From Periconia sp. R9002 (Eukaryota; Ascomycota; Dothideomycetes; Pleosporales; Periconiaceae), in assembly GCA_023627715.1 (NCBI GenBank), contig JAMAHW010000234.1, positions 1 through 13,371 on the forward strand: DNA of 13,371 nt, given 5' to 3'. The notes below the pieces were generated by a model, which worked only from the letters and a program-made list of their open reading frames with translations, made no database searches and had not been told where the DNA came from. A program made the translations under genes and the position numbers. Below are positions 1 through 8,570 of this stretch, piece after piece (the first letter of the stretch is position 1; every line of letters starts with the position of its first letter).

Positions 1-449
1 TTTATATTTTATATAAGCTAAAACTAACTCTAAATAAACTCTAGATCTTTATATTAGGCTTATAAATAGTTATACTTTTAATTAAACTTAACTTTAAACT
101 TTAGTCTTTACTTTATAAAAGTATTTAGCTAGTTAATACCTACTAGGTTTTAGTAGCGCTTAGTAAGTAAAGAATTAGCTATATCTTTAATAGTAGTAAG
201 CTAAGGAGAAAACCTTTATATATTTAGCTTAAAAATATACTTAATAATTACTTCTTCTTTTATTTTTAGAAGTTTTATTAAATTAAGTATATAATTACGT
301 TAAAAGAGCTTTTTAGTACGTTAATTAGTTAGTATTTTTTATAGTATTTTATATAATTTTATAGCTTTACTAATACTAAGAAACGCGTTTTAATTTAAAG
401 CCTAGAAAGTAAGCTATATATTTAATTTATTTAACGTTATTTTAGGTAT
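1..449 (-). pseudogene. Fot1-like transposase, N-terminal part, RIP-inactivated
   Basis: This is the counterpart of codons 1 to about 150 of the transposase in the complete copy at 1036-2645. It covers the psq-type helix-turn-helix and the CENP-B/Tc5-type DNA-binding region. The ancestral start, placed by symmetry at 449, is no longer ATG. Read leftwards, the frame has stops at former Gln, Arg or Trp positions. The catalytic domain lies outside the window. The alternating C/T differences from the other copy show that both were mutated independently after duplication. It is not expressible. Confidence 0.8.
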
Positions 450-486
450 ACTATAGAAAGGTATAGTAAATTATAGAAAGCTACTA

Positions 487-554
487 TAATTTTAGTAGAG
501 TTTTAGTAAACCCTAGTAACTTACCTATAGTAGCGACTCGCCTATAAAGTACAT
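487..554 (-). repeat. Terminal inverted repeat of the truncated Fot1 copy
   Basis: This is the outer 68 bp of the minus-strand copy, matching 931-998 in reverse complement. It contains two 16-bp units in a 17-bp period, at 514-529 and 531-546, of the form TAGYRACTYRCCTATA. The same doubled motif is present in all three inverted repeats in the window and is a likely transposase-binding site. Confidence 0.85.
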
Positions 555-930
555 TATATATATTTATTAAAAACTTTAATAGTTTCTTTATTTAATAGTA
601 CTTTTTTAACTTTATTCTACTATTTCTTAAGTTTATAATAAAGATTACTATTTAGGCTAGAGTACTTATAGGTAACTTTTTAGCTAAGTATATATAGGTC
701 TATAATATTAAGCTATTTTAGTATCTTAGTATTAGCTTCTATAAGTAGGTTTTAAAGATTTTCTATAGTAGTAACTACTTTAGCTATACTAGATAAAGTA
801 TTATTTATTTTTTTAAGAGCTCTATATATACGCTAGGAGATTAGCTCTAAAGTAGCTAAAAAAAGTTAACTATACTTTATAGTTAGTTTTAAAGTAGCTT
901 AATTTTCTTTTTTAATTTATACTTATATTA
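555..930. other. Spacer between head-to-head Fot1 copies, unidentified
   Basis: These 376 bp separate the outer ends of the two transposon copies and include their TA dinucleotides at 555-556 and 929-930. The sequence is as RIP-like as its neighbours and has no ATG-started frame. It should be continuous with 2804 onwards in the locus as it was before the second copy inserted. Read on the minus strand, parts are open apart from TAA/TAG, for example around 600-700, but I recognise no protein. It may be older transposon sequence, or unique DNA mutated by spread of RIP from the flanking repeats. Confidence 0.6.
929..930. repeat. TA target-site duplication, left side of Fot1 copy
   Basis: A TA immediately precedes the element end ACGTACTC at 931 and is matched by TA at 2802-2803 after the other end. 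TA duplication is the rule for Tc1/mariner/pogo elements. Chance agreement is possible in DNA this TA-rich, but the two inverted-repeat ends fix the boundary independently. Confidence 0.75.
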
Positions 931-998
931 ACGTACTCTATAGACGAGTTACTACTATAAGTAAGTTACTAAAGTCTACTAAAACTCTACTAAAATTA
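931..998 (+). repeat. Left terminal inverted repeat of complete Fot1 copy
   Basis: Aligned to the reverse complement of 2734-2801, this repeat is gap-free over 68 bp, with only transitions. Doubled 16-bp subunits lie at 939-954 and 956-971 (TATARRYRAGTYRCTA type). They are probably the binding sites for the transposase N-terminal domain. Confidence 0.9.
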
Positions 999-1035
999 TA
1001 GTAGCCTTCTATAATCTACTATACCTCCCTATAGT

Positions 1036-2645
1036 ATACCTAAAATAACGTTAAATAAATTAGATATATAGCTTACTTTTTAAGCTTTAAATTAAAATAC
1101 GTTTTTTAGTATTAGTAAAGCTATAAAATTATATAGAGTACTATAAAAAACGCTAACTAATTAATATACTAGAAAGCTTTTTTAATATAATTACGCACTT
1201 AATTTAATAAAACTCCTAAAAATAGAAAAAGAGGTAATTATTAAGTATATTTTTAAGCTAAATATATAAGGGTTTCCCCCTTAGCTTACTACTATTAAAG
1301 ATATAGCTAATTTTTTACTTACTAAGCGCTACTAAGACTTAGTAAATATTAACTAGCTAAATACTTTTATAAAGTAGAGACTAGAGCTTAAAGTTAAGTT
1401 TAATTAGAAGTATAACTATTTATAAGCCTAATATAAAGATCTAGAGTTTATTTAGAGTTAGTTTTAGCTTATATAAAATATAAAAGTAAAGTATAGTATT
1501 ACTAATAATAATACTTATAATTTTAATAAAACTAGCTTTATAATAAGTATTATATTAATAAAAGCTATAGTTACTAAGTCTAAGAAACGCTATAAGCTAA
1601 AATAGGTTTAGCTAAGTAATTATAAGTAGACTATAGTTATCTAAGCTATTAGTATAATAAGTAAAGTAATTCTACTATTTATTATTTTTATAGATAAGTA
1701 CTACTTTTTAGCGTAGTACTAAGAATAGGATATCTCTCCTATATAAAGTATTACTATTATTAATAATAGCTAGACTATAAATAAGGCTAGTATTAAGTAG
1801 TTAGAGCACTTTAATAGGTATACTAAGAGTCGTATTATTAGCACTTATCATATACTAATTCTAGATAGCTATAAGAGCTATAACTTACTTAAATTCTAAA
1901 AAATTTATAAAAAAAAAAAATTATTACTCTTTATATACCTCTATATTTATTATACCTACTTTAGCTACTAAACGTAGGCTATTTTTTACTTTTAAAAAAA
2001 GCGTATAGATACTAAGTTAAAAATCTTATATGTAATTATATTAACTATATTACTAAAATTAAGTTTCTACTTTACTTTATAGTAGTATTTTATAACGTAA
2101 TTATAAAAAGTAATATTAAAAAAAGTTTCTAAAAAGCTAAGTTAGTTTTATTTAATCTAAAGGTAGTAGTATTAAAGCTTAATATTTAATGACGTATACT
2201 AACTCTATTTACTTTAGATATAGCTAATTAAGAGTTAAAAATACTAAGTAATATACTTAAATTTAGATCTTAGTTAACGCTAGTAAAGTAGAAAATTAAA
2301 ATATATATAGATAGCTCTTTAACTTTAATACTTAATATAGTTAAAAAGCTTACTAAAAGCGCTAAGCTTATAGCGTATTCTCTAGTATTAATAACTAAGC
2401 GTAACGCTAAGCTTAAAGCTATAAATAAAGTAGTAATAAAGTGTAAATTATATAAAAAAAAGTAGATTTAAAAAAAAGGGACTTTAACTTTTAATAAAGA
2501 AATATATATAATAGCTTTAAAGAGCTTTAGTACTTATAGTAATAGAAAAAAGGTAATAAAGAAAGCGTAAGTTAAGGGAGGTAAGCTATATTAATAATAC
2601 TATAGATACTACAGTAAGCCTAGATATAATAAAATAACCTATTAG
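1036..2645 (+). pseudogene. Fot1/pogo-family transposase, RIP-inactivated
   Basis: Frame 1 from 1036 (ATA where ATG is expected) follows the Fot1-type transposase in order. A psq-type helix-turn-helix lies around 1081-1190. The CENP-B/Tc5 DNA-binding region is around 1228-1440, with the hallmark G-F-P-P at 1270-1281. The DDE superfamily domain runs from 1501 to about 2150. The first catalytic motif (NFDETGF) now reads N-F-N-K-T-S-F, with the Asp codon at 1525 changed to AAT. The second (LILDGH) reads L-I-L-D-S-Y, with GAT kept at 1864. The third (QPLDVGCF) reads L-N-V-G-Y-F, with AAC at 1971. The frame slips by one base in a run of 12 A at 1909-1920 and then stays open, apart from RIP stops, to a TAG at 2643. 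The total of about 537 codons matches the family (Fot1 about 540). The C-terminal part is basic. Symbol left blank because copy-specific names exist only for individual species. Confidence 0.92.
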
Positions 2646-2733
2646 AGTAATAGTAATACTACTATAGAATAGACTATAATATAGTATATTACTATAAACT
2701 ATAGTAGTTTACTATAGTTTGCTATAAATTATT

Positions 2734-2801
2734 TAATTTTAATAAGGTTTTAGTAGGCCCTAGCGACTCACCTATAGTAGCGACTTACCTATAGAGTACG
2801 T
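2734..2801 (-). repeat. Right terminal inverted repeat of complete Fot1 copy
   Basis: This is the inverse of 931-998. It is the less mutated of the visible inverted repeats: subunits at 2761-2776 and 2778-2793 still read TAGCGACTCACCTATA and TAGCGACTTACCTATA, a 17-bp period. One CpA (in CTCACC) has escaped mutation. Confidence 0.9.
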
Positions 2802-2803
2802 TA
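2802..2803. repeat. TA target-site duplication, right side of Fot1 copy
   Basis: This TA follows the element end at 2801 and matches the TA at 929-930. Confidence 0.75.
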
Positions 2804-3952
2804 TAGACTTTATAATACTTATAATACTTTCTTTTTAGCTTTAATAAGTTTTCTTAAGTATAGAAGAAGAGTAGAGAGTTAAATTTAGTAAAGTATTTTT
2901 AATAATCTTTTATATTATTTTTAGGAAAGCCTCTATACTTATTATAGCTAATTACTCTAGCTTTAACTAAGTAGTTATCTTAATAAGCTATTAGGATAAA
3001 CTATATAAAGTAAAATTATATTTTTCTATTATACTTTTTAGTAGCCTAAACTATTCTTTTATCTTTAGCTAGTTTACTAAGTATTTAACTATACGTTTCT
3101 CTTAGATAGGTATAACTAGGTTACTATCTATAATAGTAATTTTAAATAAATAAGAACCTTTTATTTATAATTTTTTCTATACTAGGGCTAGTTAGTAGAT
3201 TTTTTTTTAAATTTCTAGATAATTTTCTTAGCTCTTACTAGGTTAGTACTAATAATTCTCTATATACGTTTAACTATCCTTTTTACTTTATTAATATAAC
3301 TAACTATAAAAAATATTATAATATTAGCTAGGTACTTAGAGTATATAAATTAATAGGCTAACTATCTAAAAGATTCTATTATAGTTTATAGGTACTATAG
3401 GTTAAGATAGTTATTTTTAATTACTTTAGAGTAGAATTAAGTAATCTACTACTTATTTTTAACTAAGTAGCTTTTTAATTTAAAGTTATTTTTATAATAA
3501 GAAATTCTTTTTAGAATATATTTTATTCTCTATATAGTGCTAAAGCTATACTATTAGTTTTAATATATTTACTAAAAGCGCGTAAGACTATAGCTATCTA
3601 GTTAGTATATTTAGTTATAGTATAAGTAAACTACTAATATATAACTAGGCGCTAGAGTACTAGTATTTTTTTAACTAGTTTATAGAATTTCTCTATTATT
3701 ATATTACTTATTAGTAGAGATATTTTATTACTATAAAATATAATTTTTATTCTATAATCTAGTATTTTTTTTATAGTTACTAGTTTCTATATAATAGTTT
3801 ATTTTTAGAAACTTTATATAGAGGACTTAGTATATCCTAAGCTCTATTTTATAGTAGATAGAGTATTTTTTATAACTACGCTAAGTATTAACGCTATTTT
3901 TATACTTACTTATAGAAGTTATAGAGTAAGAGGTAGGCCTCTATATAATAAT
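2804..3952. other. Degenerate sequence between transposons, unidentified
   Basis: About 1.15 kb of RIP-type DNA lies between the Fot1 copy and the gypsy element. There is no intact frame. One minus-strand frame from about 3570 down to 2880 reads as protein-like sequence broken only by TAA/TAG (for example K-L-A-K-D-K-R-I-V and D-N-Y-L-V-K-A-R-V around 3080-2950), which suggests an old coding region, but I cannot place it in a family. Since RIP acts on repeats, it is probably part of an older transposon into which both visible elements inserted. It would once have joined 557-928 on one side and 11754 onwards on the other. Confidence 0.45.
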
Positions 3953-3957
3953 AGTAA
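3953..3957. repeat. Target-site duplication AGTAA, left of gypsy element
   Basis: AGTAA directly abuts the LTR edge at 3958 and is repeated exactly at 11749-11753. A 5-bp duplication is normal for Ty3/gypsy integrases. It shows that both ends belong to one insertion and that the element is not a recombinant. Confidence 0.88.
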
Positions 3958-4138
3958 TATAAGGGCTAAGGGTATTACTAATTATAAGGCATATAAGATA
4001 AATAGTTAAATAGTTAATATAGTAAAATACCTATAGTAAAGAGCTATCTAGTAAGGAGGGCTACCTATATATAGTAGGTAGCCTAGTAATTAGTTAATCT
4101 AGCTTAGATAACTAATTAGGTTACGTAACTCTATAATA
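3958..4138 (-). repeat. 3' LTR of gypsy element (181 bp)
   Basis: This copy is 181 bp long and aligns without gaps to 11568-11748. I count nine differences, all transitions, giving about 95% identity. It is the downstream LTR in the element's own orientation, since the polypurine tract lies next to it at 4139-4151. A TATA-like stretch is present but means little in DNA this TA-rich. Confidence 0.93.
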
Positions 4139-4151
4139 CTACCCCTCTCTT
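4139..4151 (-). promoter_or_regulatory. Polypurine tract for plus-strand priming
   Basis: On the minus strand this reads AAGAGAGGGGTAG, directly upstream of the 3' LTR. Such tracts resist RNase H and prime second-strand DNA synthesis. Its position fixes the orientation of the element independently of the coding frames. The G run is unusual in this AT-rich window; RIP spares it because it holds no CpA or TpG. Confidence 0.8.
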
Positions 4152-4449
4152 ATAGGTAGAGTAGTCCTATACTTATATAGTCTATACTCTTATAATTAAA
4201 TAATAAAGGAAATCTATTAATAATTTTAATATAGGTAGGATATTTTAACTTTTAGCGTAGTAGATAGTATTAGTTTTTTTCCTTAAACTACGGCCCTTAC
4301 TATTAACTTTAGGACTTATATAGCTTTTTTATTATCTTAATTATTTATCTACTATTACTTTTAGAAGTAATATTAGGACCTTTTATTTAGTTATTAAATC
4401 TATAAAGTTTTTAGCTATTAGTAGCTTTTTTTTATTTATCTTATAAAAC
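4152..4449 (-). other. Gypsy 3' end: pol tail or 3' untranslated stretch
   Basis: About 300 bp between the last recognisable pol sequence and the polypurine tract. The pol frame can be read on through it with only TAA/TAG stops, but no domain is visible, so whether it was coding cannot be decided. It includes CGGCCC near 4291, a rare GC-rich patch. Confidence 0.4.
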
Positions 4450-7400
4450 TTACGTACTAGCTTTAGAACTATAACTAGGTAATAGTAAAGCTTCTATATA
4501 GTTTCTTTATATCTTAGCTATTTAATACAATACTTTAGTAGACTTAGCTTTCCTATATAGAGATCTATACGCCTATAGTTAATTTGTATAGATTTAATAC
4601 CTTCTAGTTTATATTTATTATTAAAGACGCCTATAACTAGAATATAGTTAATTAGTTAATTTTATTTTAGTAATAGATTAGTCGCAGTAGGGCGTAGTAG
4701 CTAGAGATAAAAAACGTTATATATTTATATCTCTATAAGTAAATTAAGTTTAAAAGCTATATTATTAATAAATCTAATTATTCTAAAAGGTCCTCTATTA
4801 TATATATTTAATATAGGGCTAAGTTATTTTATTTTAAAATTGCGGGCGTTAAGTATAACTAAATTACCTACTTTAAACCTAGGAGTAGGTAGCCTATTAT
4901 TATTAGTATATTCTTTTTACTTTACTTAAGCTTATATAATATTATTTTTAAGTTTATTAATTAGCGTTTATAACTATTTTATAAACTAGTTAGTAGTATT
5001 TTATTTAATCTATACTAGTTTAGTAAACGTTTAACCTTTTAGAGTAGGTATAAGTAGCTTAATACTACTTTTTAGAAGGTAGCCCTTTATAGCTTTAAAA
5101 AGACTAACGCTAGTAGTTTTACTAAGTGTAAAATTAGCTATAAACTTAGCTATTAGTAAGAAGATTACTTAGTTATTCTACTAAAAGTTAATATAGGCGT
5201 AAAGATATTACTTTAGCTAAGTATTTACTATTTTAGTTTACCTATTAGTCTTAGAGTACTAAGTAGTAGAGAATTTTAGTTTAGTACTTAGCTTCTAGTA
5301 TAATTTTCTCTAAAAATAGAATACAAACTAACGTTTATAGTTACTAATTACTTTATATAAAAATCTTTCTTTATACTATACGTACTTAATAAATGCTTAA
5401 ACTACTACTTTAACGTTTATAAATTATATAGGTATAAACTACTTCTTTTTAGTAAGTTAGTTAATAATAATAAGTATATTAGTGTATATATAATTTCTAT
5501 TAATATAAGGTAGTAGATAGGTAATAAAGTCTATAGTAATACTTTCCTAATAGTATAATAGTATTAATAGTAGGTATAGTAATTTATACTTACTTTAGCG
5601 TAAAGATTTAATCTTAGTATAAGTTTAGTAATTATAGGTATATTAAGTAATGTTATTAGTTATATAAAGCTAGTAATACTATTAGCTAAGTCTAGAGTAT
5701 ATATTACGTTTACTACTATAACTTACTACTAAGTTATTATATTCTATAGCTATAACCTTAGTTTACAGCTTAGGTATATCTAGTATATAGACTTTTTTTT
5801 AAATGTATAGTAGACTATTTTAATATTAGAGGTTAGATATTTCTAAGTAAATAAGTTATTTATATAGTAAGTTGTATAGAAGTCTTCTAGCCTCTATTTT
5901 TATATATTTAATAATTTTCTAAGTATTAGTATTTTTAGTATACCTAGCTTATATTTCCTTTATAATATCTAGCTTTATAGGATTTAAATTTAATTATAGA
6001 ATTAACTATAACTTAACTATAATTTCTTTTTAGGGTTTAGGTAGAATTAACTATAACTTAACTACTATTACTTTATAAGTTTCTTTAATTTTACTAAGCT
6101 AAGCTATTATAGTAGCTAGTTACTTAGGTTTATAGTACTAGTTATACGTTAAGAGTAAAGCTAGGTTAATAGTATAATATATACTAGAGTCGTCTAAAGA
6201 CTATAATAGTTTAAAATAATAGAGTTTTAAAATTATTTATATTTAATATTATTTTTAGTTATCTAAGTTATTACTTAGAAGGTCTCTTAGGCGTTAAGTT
6301 AATACGTCTAGTTTTATTTCTTATCTTTTAGGTCTATATTAGATTTTAAAATTAAATTTAGATAAGAATTTAGTTTAGTAAGCTTACCTATAGTTTAGTT
6401 ACTTTATTATTATAAAGTACTCTAGTGCTTAATAGTTTAAAATAACGTTTATAGGGTTTAGCGTACCTAATAGTTTATATCTCTACTCTTTAAATACTTT
6501 AATAATAGCTAGTAGCTTTTTATTATATATTTTATAATTATACTTTATAAGTATTATCTTATAGGATAGGAAAGCTACTAGTTATAGTATCCCTCTATTA
6601 TCCTTTTATAATAATACTACTATAGTAATAAAGTTTAAGCTATTAGTTTCTAACTAGCTTTCTTTATTAGAGTTAAAGTAAGCTAGCGTAAGAGCTATAG
6701 TAAAAGCCTTTTTTAAGGTTTTAAAAGCTTAGATTACTTTATTATTTATCTAAATAGGAAAGCTTTATTTATTCTTTTTTATAAGTTCTATTAAGGGTTT
6801 TACTATAATGCTAAACCCTAAGATAAATTATCTATAGAAGTTAGTAAAGCTAAGGAATAATTATAGTTCTCTTAGGTATATAGGTAGCTTCTATTTAAGT
6901 ATTATCTTAACTTTATTAAGATCTATCTCTACTCCCTTTATTATTAATATTAAGCCTAGATATTTAACTTTTTAGGCTTTAAATTTAGACTTAGTAATAT
7001 CTAAGTAGAGACCTATAGCGTATAGTTAATTAATAACTATAATAATATATTATTTATACTTAGCTTTAGTTTTACTATAGATTAATATATTATTAAGATA
7101 GGTAGTATAAAATTAGTTAAGAAACTTACGTAGTATCTTATTAATTAATATTTAAAACGTACTTAGCGTATTATATAAACTAAATAGTATAATAATATAT
7201 TTATATAGTCCCTATTAAGTAAAGAAGGCGGTTTTATATTTATTACTTTCTTTAATATATACTTTATTAAAGGCTATAATAACGTCTATAATAGTAAGCT
7301 ATTAAACTTTATTAAAAGGTATAAGCGTTTCTTGAATTATAGGGGGTGTATTATAATTCTTTACTATAAGGTTATTAAGTACTTAGTAATTAATATAAAT

Positions 7401-8570
7401 ATATAGTCTACTACTAGGTTTTTTTATAACTAGTACTAAAGCTATAAAAGGTAACGTACTAAGATAGATATAACTTTTAAATAGTATATCTTTAAAGTAT
7501 ACTTTAATAGCTTTAGCTTCTACTTATATAAGTCTATAGATATAGAGATAAGGAACTTTTTTATTATTAGTTAGTACTATAGCGTAATTAATACTCTCTT
7601 ATTATATAAGTATTTTATTAGCCTCCTAATAGCTAAAAGTATAGAACCTAGATTTTAGCTAGTTAGGTAGACGTTATTTAATTTCCTTATTAGTTAATAT
7701 AAGTTATTCTATTTTAGTTATATACTTTTTAAAATTAGTAGTAGTAATAATAGTAAGTTTATAAGCTATTACGTTTTTAAACGCTTTAGCGTTATAGTTA
7801 TCTCCTTATTTATTAAAAAGGTATCCTAACTAATCCTAATTATATAGTTTAATCTATACTATATTTTTTAGCTTCTATTTAATAAACGCTAATACTACTT
7901 TACTACTAATAAAGTTAAGTTATCTTTAAGCTATTATTACACGCTTATTACTATTAGGTAGACCTTTCTTATATACTATTTTAGGTAGCGCTAAGTAGAA
8001 ATAGTTAAAAAAATAGTAACTAAAGTTAAACGTTATAGAGCGTTATCTTTCTCTAAAACCTAAAAGTAGTTAATAAGTATTAAACTAATCTATTTCTAAA
8101 ATTAGATTAAAAGACTTAGTAGAGTATATAAAATAGGTAATAGTTACTAGGTATATACTATATATAATTATAACGTTAGCTACGTACGTAAGCTGTCCCT
8201 TTTTTTTACTATCGCTTAAGTATATAATACTTAGGCGTATAAGCTTATATATTAATAAGTTATATTCTTTAATTACCTAAAAGTAGATAAAGTAGGTATT
8301 AGCTCCTATATTAGTAAAGTTTATAATAAAGGTCTAAGCTTAGGTATAGTTAATCTTAATTTAGGCTTTAAAAGCTAACTAAGAGGCGTACGTAAGTTAG
8401 CTATTAACTTAGATAGCTAATATTTTATACACTACGCTAGTCTTAGTAATACCTTTAAGCTCTTATATACGCTTAGATATTTAATTAAAATAGATCTAAG
8501 TTTTACGTAGCTTTTACTCTTATATACGCTTTTATAAAAAAGCCTTTAGTTTAATAATTTCTTATTAAAC
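4450..8570 (-). pseudogene. pol: Ty3/gypsy pol: protease, reverse transcriptase, RNase H, integrase
   Basis: All landmarks lie in one minus-strand frame. Protease: D-T-G-A now N-I-G-A at 8312-8301. Reverse transcriptase, about 7690-6950: the D-Y-R-x-L-N region near 7392-7370 reads N-Y-stop-V-L-N, and Y-L-D-D reads Y-L-N-N at 7100-7089. RNase H, about 6760-6330: E-T-D reads E-T-N at 6650, and D-H-R/Q-A-L-E-Y reads N-Y-stop-A-L-E-Y with the Asp codon changed at 6437. Integrase, about 5760-4680: an HHCC zinc finger whose Cys-x2-Cys pair now reads Y-x2-Y, then catalytic Asp kept (GAC, 5531-5529), Asn (5342-5340) and Lys (5234-5232). The spacing is D-x62-D-x35-E, and a C-terminal G-P-F motif follows. 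A Y-K-L-E-G-I stretch at 4613-4596 could be the start of a chromodomain, but the rest does not show one. Stops fall at former Gln, Arg and Trp codons. Both ends are approximate. Confidence 0.93.
5997..6064. repeat. 23-bp direct repeat inside pol
   Basis: The same 23 bp (starting TAGAATTAACTATAAC) occur at 5997-6019 and 6042-6064, 45 bp apart start to start. They lie between the RNase H and integrase domains, in the linker region. The 45-bp offset equals 15 codons, so a small in-frame duplication is possible, although the intervening halves do not match. Convergence of low-complexity TA-rich sequence is the alternative. Confidence 0.6.

Larger units (their letters stand above)
1..554 (-). mobile_element. 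Fot1/pogo-type DNA transposon, 5' part, cut by window edge
   Basis: Positions 1-554 are the reverse complement of 931-1484: matching positions always sum to 1485 at both ends and in the middle, so the alignment has essentially no net indel over 554 bp. The outer end is at 554 (ACAT, from ACGT), followed by TA at 555-556, the usual target dinucleotide of the pogo/Fot1 group. The element runs leftwards out of the window, and about 1.3 kb, including the far inverted repeat, is not visible. The differences from the complete copy are transitions, as RIP of two diverging copies would give. Confidence 0.9.
931..2801 (+). mobile_element. Complete Fot1/pogo-type DNA transposon (1871 bp), RIP-inactivated
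   Basis: The element is bounded by inverted repeats that start ACGTACTCTATAG at 931 and, on the other strand, at 2801, with TA on each outer side. Its length is close to the 1.9 kb usual for Fot1-family elements, and it holds one intronless transposase frame. The family moves by cut-and-paste with a DDD-type transposase that recognises the inverted repeats. This copy cannot move by itself: the start codon is lost, dozens of stops are present, two catalytic aspartates are changed and one frameshift has occurred. It lies head to head with the copy at 1-554. Confidence 0.93.

Noticed and set aside
4045..4085. TATA box and promoter inside the LTR
   Set aside because: TATATATA-like text is expected by chance where TpA is so enriched; no supporting element was seen.
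4596..4613. Integrase chromodomain
   Set aside because: Only a Y-K-L-E-G-I start resembles one; the aromatic cage and the Trp-Lys-Gly part cannot be recognised, so it is mentioned but not listed as a feature.
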